A DNA stretch of 23,007 bases, from the NCBI GenBank assembly GCA_009930155.1, contig RZYX01000028.1, positions 1 through 23,007 on the forward strand, read 5' to 3'. How positions within the stretch are numbered: the first letter of the stretch is position 1; every line of letters begins with the position of its first letter. A program made the translations under genes and the position numbers. This DNA comes from Clostridia bacterium. GTDB lineage: Bacteria > Bacillota_A > Clostridia > Oscillospirales > Acutalibacteraceae. This document shows, piece by piece, positions 21,182 to 23,007 of this stretch. The notes beneath the pieces were generated by a model. It was not told where the DNA came from and made no database searches. It was given only the letters and a program-made list of their open reading frames with translations.

Positions 21182-23007
21182 TTACTTATCAAAGGTCTTT
21201 TTTACCTTTTTAACTGCAATTTTGACTTTGCGTTTTAACATTTGTTTTATTACAAACGGCTTTAATTCATTAAGTGTTACACCTTCGCCATCGTATTTTT
21301 TTACAAGTTTTATTGCATCGAATTTGCACTTAGTTGTACACTGTCCGCATCCAACACACATAAACTCGTTTACAACTGTAGCACCACAGCCAAGGCAACG
21401 CTCTGCTTCTTTCTTCATCTGCTCTTCTGATAAAGTACCACGAGCGTCTCTAAAAGCATCTTTGTCTTTAGATTTATCAGGAATACTTGCTGGTCTTTGT
21501 CTTGAAGTATTATCGTATCCCTCAAAGACAACATTTTTCTTATCAAGGCAATAATATTCTCTGTTGTCACGACCAAACACCAAGCTTTGTCCCTTATGAA
21601 CGAAGCGATGAATTGATATGGCGCCTTCTTTTCCAGCAGCAATTGCATCAATTGCAAATCTTGGTCCAGTATATGAGTCTCCACCTGCAAAAACATCTTG
21701 TTCTCCTGTTTGTAATGTTTTTGCATCAGCTTTAACTGTTTTGTTTGGATTGAGTTCAATCTTGCTGCCTTCAATCAAATTACCCCATTCGATTGATTGA
21801 CCTACTGAAAGCAATACATAATTTGCATCAACAATCTTTGTATCATTCTCGTCAAATGTAGGATTGAACTTGCCGTTTGCATCAAATACTGATACGCACT
21901 TCTTGAACTCTACTCCAACAACACGGCCGTTTTCTACAACGATACGCTTTGGACCCCAAGAATTGTTAATTGCAATGTTTTCTGCCTCTGCCTCTTCAAT
22001 TTCTTCTGGGAGTGCAGGCATTTCTTTTTTGCTCTCAAGGCAGAACATCTCAACCTTTGCAGATCCAACCCTTGTAGCAACTCTTGCAACGTCGATAGCA
22101 ACATTACCGCCTCCGATTACAACAACGTTACCATCAAGCTTAACTTCATTGCCAAGGTTTACATTACGCAACAAATCAACGCCAGCTATAACGCCTTCAG
22201 AATCTTCGCCTTCAAGTCCAAGCTGTCTTCCTGCTTGAGCACCTATTGCAAGATAGAATGCTTCATAACCTTGTTTTCTTAAATCATCAAGGGTAACATC
22301 CTTGCCAACTTCAACGCCTGTTTTAAATTCAACTCCAAGTTCTCTTAAGATATCAATTTCAGAGTTAATTACATCTTTTTCAAGTCTAAATGCAGGAATT
22401 CCAAGTGTAAGCATTCCGCCAAGTTTATTTTCTTTTTCAAATACTGTTACCTTGTAGCCATCAATAGCAAGATAATATGCACATGAAAGTCCAGAAGGGC
22501 CTGCACCAATAATAGCAATTTTATTTCCATATTCATGTCTGAGTTTTGGAACATATCTAAATTCTTCATTCAAATCTTGATCTGCAATAAACTTTTTGAT
22601 TTCATCAATTGCAACAGGCTCATCAATGTCGCCTCTTGTACATGCGGACTCGCACTTCCTTGGGCATATACGTCCACATACCGCAGGGAATGGATTGCCG
22701 TGCTTAATAAGTTCAAGAGCTTCTTTATACCTGCCTTGAGAAGCAAGCTTTATGTAACCTTGAACAGGCAAATGAGCTGGACATTCTGTTTTACATGGGC
22801 TTGTACCTGTCTCAGCAACATTTTTGCGATTAATGCGATAATCTGTATTCCAATTTTCTGGACCCCACTCTGTATCACGAGGAGTTTCAAACTCCACTTC
22901 AGGAGTAGGAACAGCTTCACATAATTTTCTACCTAGTGTTAAAGCATTAGTTGGACAATATTGTACACATTCTCCACATGCAACGCACTTATCCTTATCA
23001 ACCTCTG
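21182..23007 (-). CDS. GltD-like NAD(P)-linked flavoprotein with ferredoxin domains, partial (N-terminus beyond right edge)
   Basis: The frame has no stop or convincing start up to the window edge. The part seen opens with a [4Fe-4S] ferredoxin segment VDKDKCVACGECVQYCP. Next comes the GltD-type Fe-S domain (CKTECPAHLPVQGYIKLA, AVCGRICPRKCESAC), then the FAD motif IAIIGAGPSGLSCAYYLA, the NAD(P) motif VVVIGGGNVAIDVARVA, and the end motif VFAGGDSYTGP typical of glutamate synthase small subunit and related enzymes. The C-terminus adds CLGCGATVVNEFMCVGCGQC and TTKCKFDA. The order ferredoxin-GltD-ferredoxin suggests an electron-transfer subunit of a larger complex rather than glutamate synthase itself. 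hypA follows. A GTG at 22897 could be mistaken for the start. Confidence 0.9.
   Translation of the reverse strand, partial: EVDKDKCVACGECVQYCPTNALTLGRKLCEAVPTPEVEFETPRDTEWGPENWNTDYRINRKNVAETGTSPCKTECPAHLPVQGYIKLASQGRYKEALELIKHGNPFPAVCGRICPRKCESACTRGDIDEPVAIDEIKKFIADQDLNEEFRYVPKLRHEYGNKIAIIGAGPSGLSCAYYLAIDGYKVTVFEKENKLGGMLTLGIPAFRLEKDVINSEIDILRELGVEFKTGVEVGKDVTLDDLRKQGYEAFYLAIGAQAGRQLGLEGEDSEGVIAGVDLLRNVNLGNEVKLDGNVVVIGGGNVAIDVARVATRVGSAKVEMFCLESKKEMPALPEEIEEAEAENIAINNSWGPKRIVVENGRVVGVEFKKCVSVFDANGKFNPTFDENDTKIVDANYVLLSVGQSIEWGNLIEGSKIELNPNKTVKADAKTLQTGEQDVFAGGDSYTGPRFAIDAIAAGKEGAISIHRFVHKGQSLVFGRDNREYYCLDKKNVVFEGYDNTSRQRPASIPDKSKDKDAFRDARGTLSEEQMKKEAERCLGCGATVVNEFMCVGCGQCTTKCKFDAIKLVKKYDGEGVTLNELKPFVIKQMLKRKVKIAVKKVKKTFDK

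Noticed and set aside
22895..22897. GTG as the start of the GltD-like flavoprotein
   Set aside because: The same frame continues upstream to the window edge and encodes a ferredoxin motif (CVACGECVQYCP), so the true start is outside the window.

Overview
The window comes from a low-GC, Gram-positive, spore-forming-type anaerobe of the class Clostridia, plausibly a gut member of the Oscillospiraceae/Ruminococcaceae kind. The reasons are AT-rich chromosomal genes, a sigma-A type promoter with perfect consensus, GGAGG ribosome binding sites with several TTG/GTG starts, a spoIID gene, a darA-holB-ricT cluster, and iron-sulfur/hydrogenase-type metabolism at the right end. The genus cannot be fixed from the sequence.

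Two regions differ in character. Positions 1 to about 6,400-7,050 are the end of an integrated, probably conjugative, element. All genes lie on the minus strand, with strong ribosome binding sites and tight or overlapping junctions. Reading in the direction of transcription: a five-repeat zinc-ribbon protein, a 57-aa coupled protein, a strong terminator, a 400-base structured leader with a possible 59-aa ORF, parA, parB, a broken lipoprotein/SpaA-type surface protein remnant, a 31-aa single-span membrane microprotein, a terminator, then four accessory proteins of unknown function, the last cut by the window edge. No integrase, relaxase or VirD4/VirB4 gene is in view, so the conjugative label rests on gene style and is an inference.

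From about 7,050 to the right end is ordinary chromosome. lysS (6606-8588) encodes lysyl-tRNA synthetase with an extra C-terminal tRNA-binding (EMAP/Trbp111/MetG-C type) domain. The domain part is richer in G+C than the catalytic part, and the change falls in a linker that holds short repeats, one of which recurs inverted just after the lysS stop codon. This junction is the most interesting spot in the window. It is followed by greA, an unrecognised protein, and a leftward operon of citrate synthase, an 8-span membrane protein, darA (c-di-AMP receptor), holB and ricT. Then come, rightward, spoIID and an XRE regulator; leftward, an MFS transporter; rightward, a prenyl diphosphate synthase and a membrane-anchored protein; leftward, a geranylgeranyl-reductase-family flavoprotein; and leftward, a multi-Fe-S GltD-like flavoprotein (cut by the right edge) with hypA.

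Most transcription units end in recognisable Rho-independent hairpins, which are listed. No tRNA, rRNA, CRISPR array or insertion sequence was seen.
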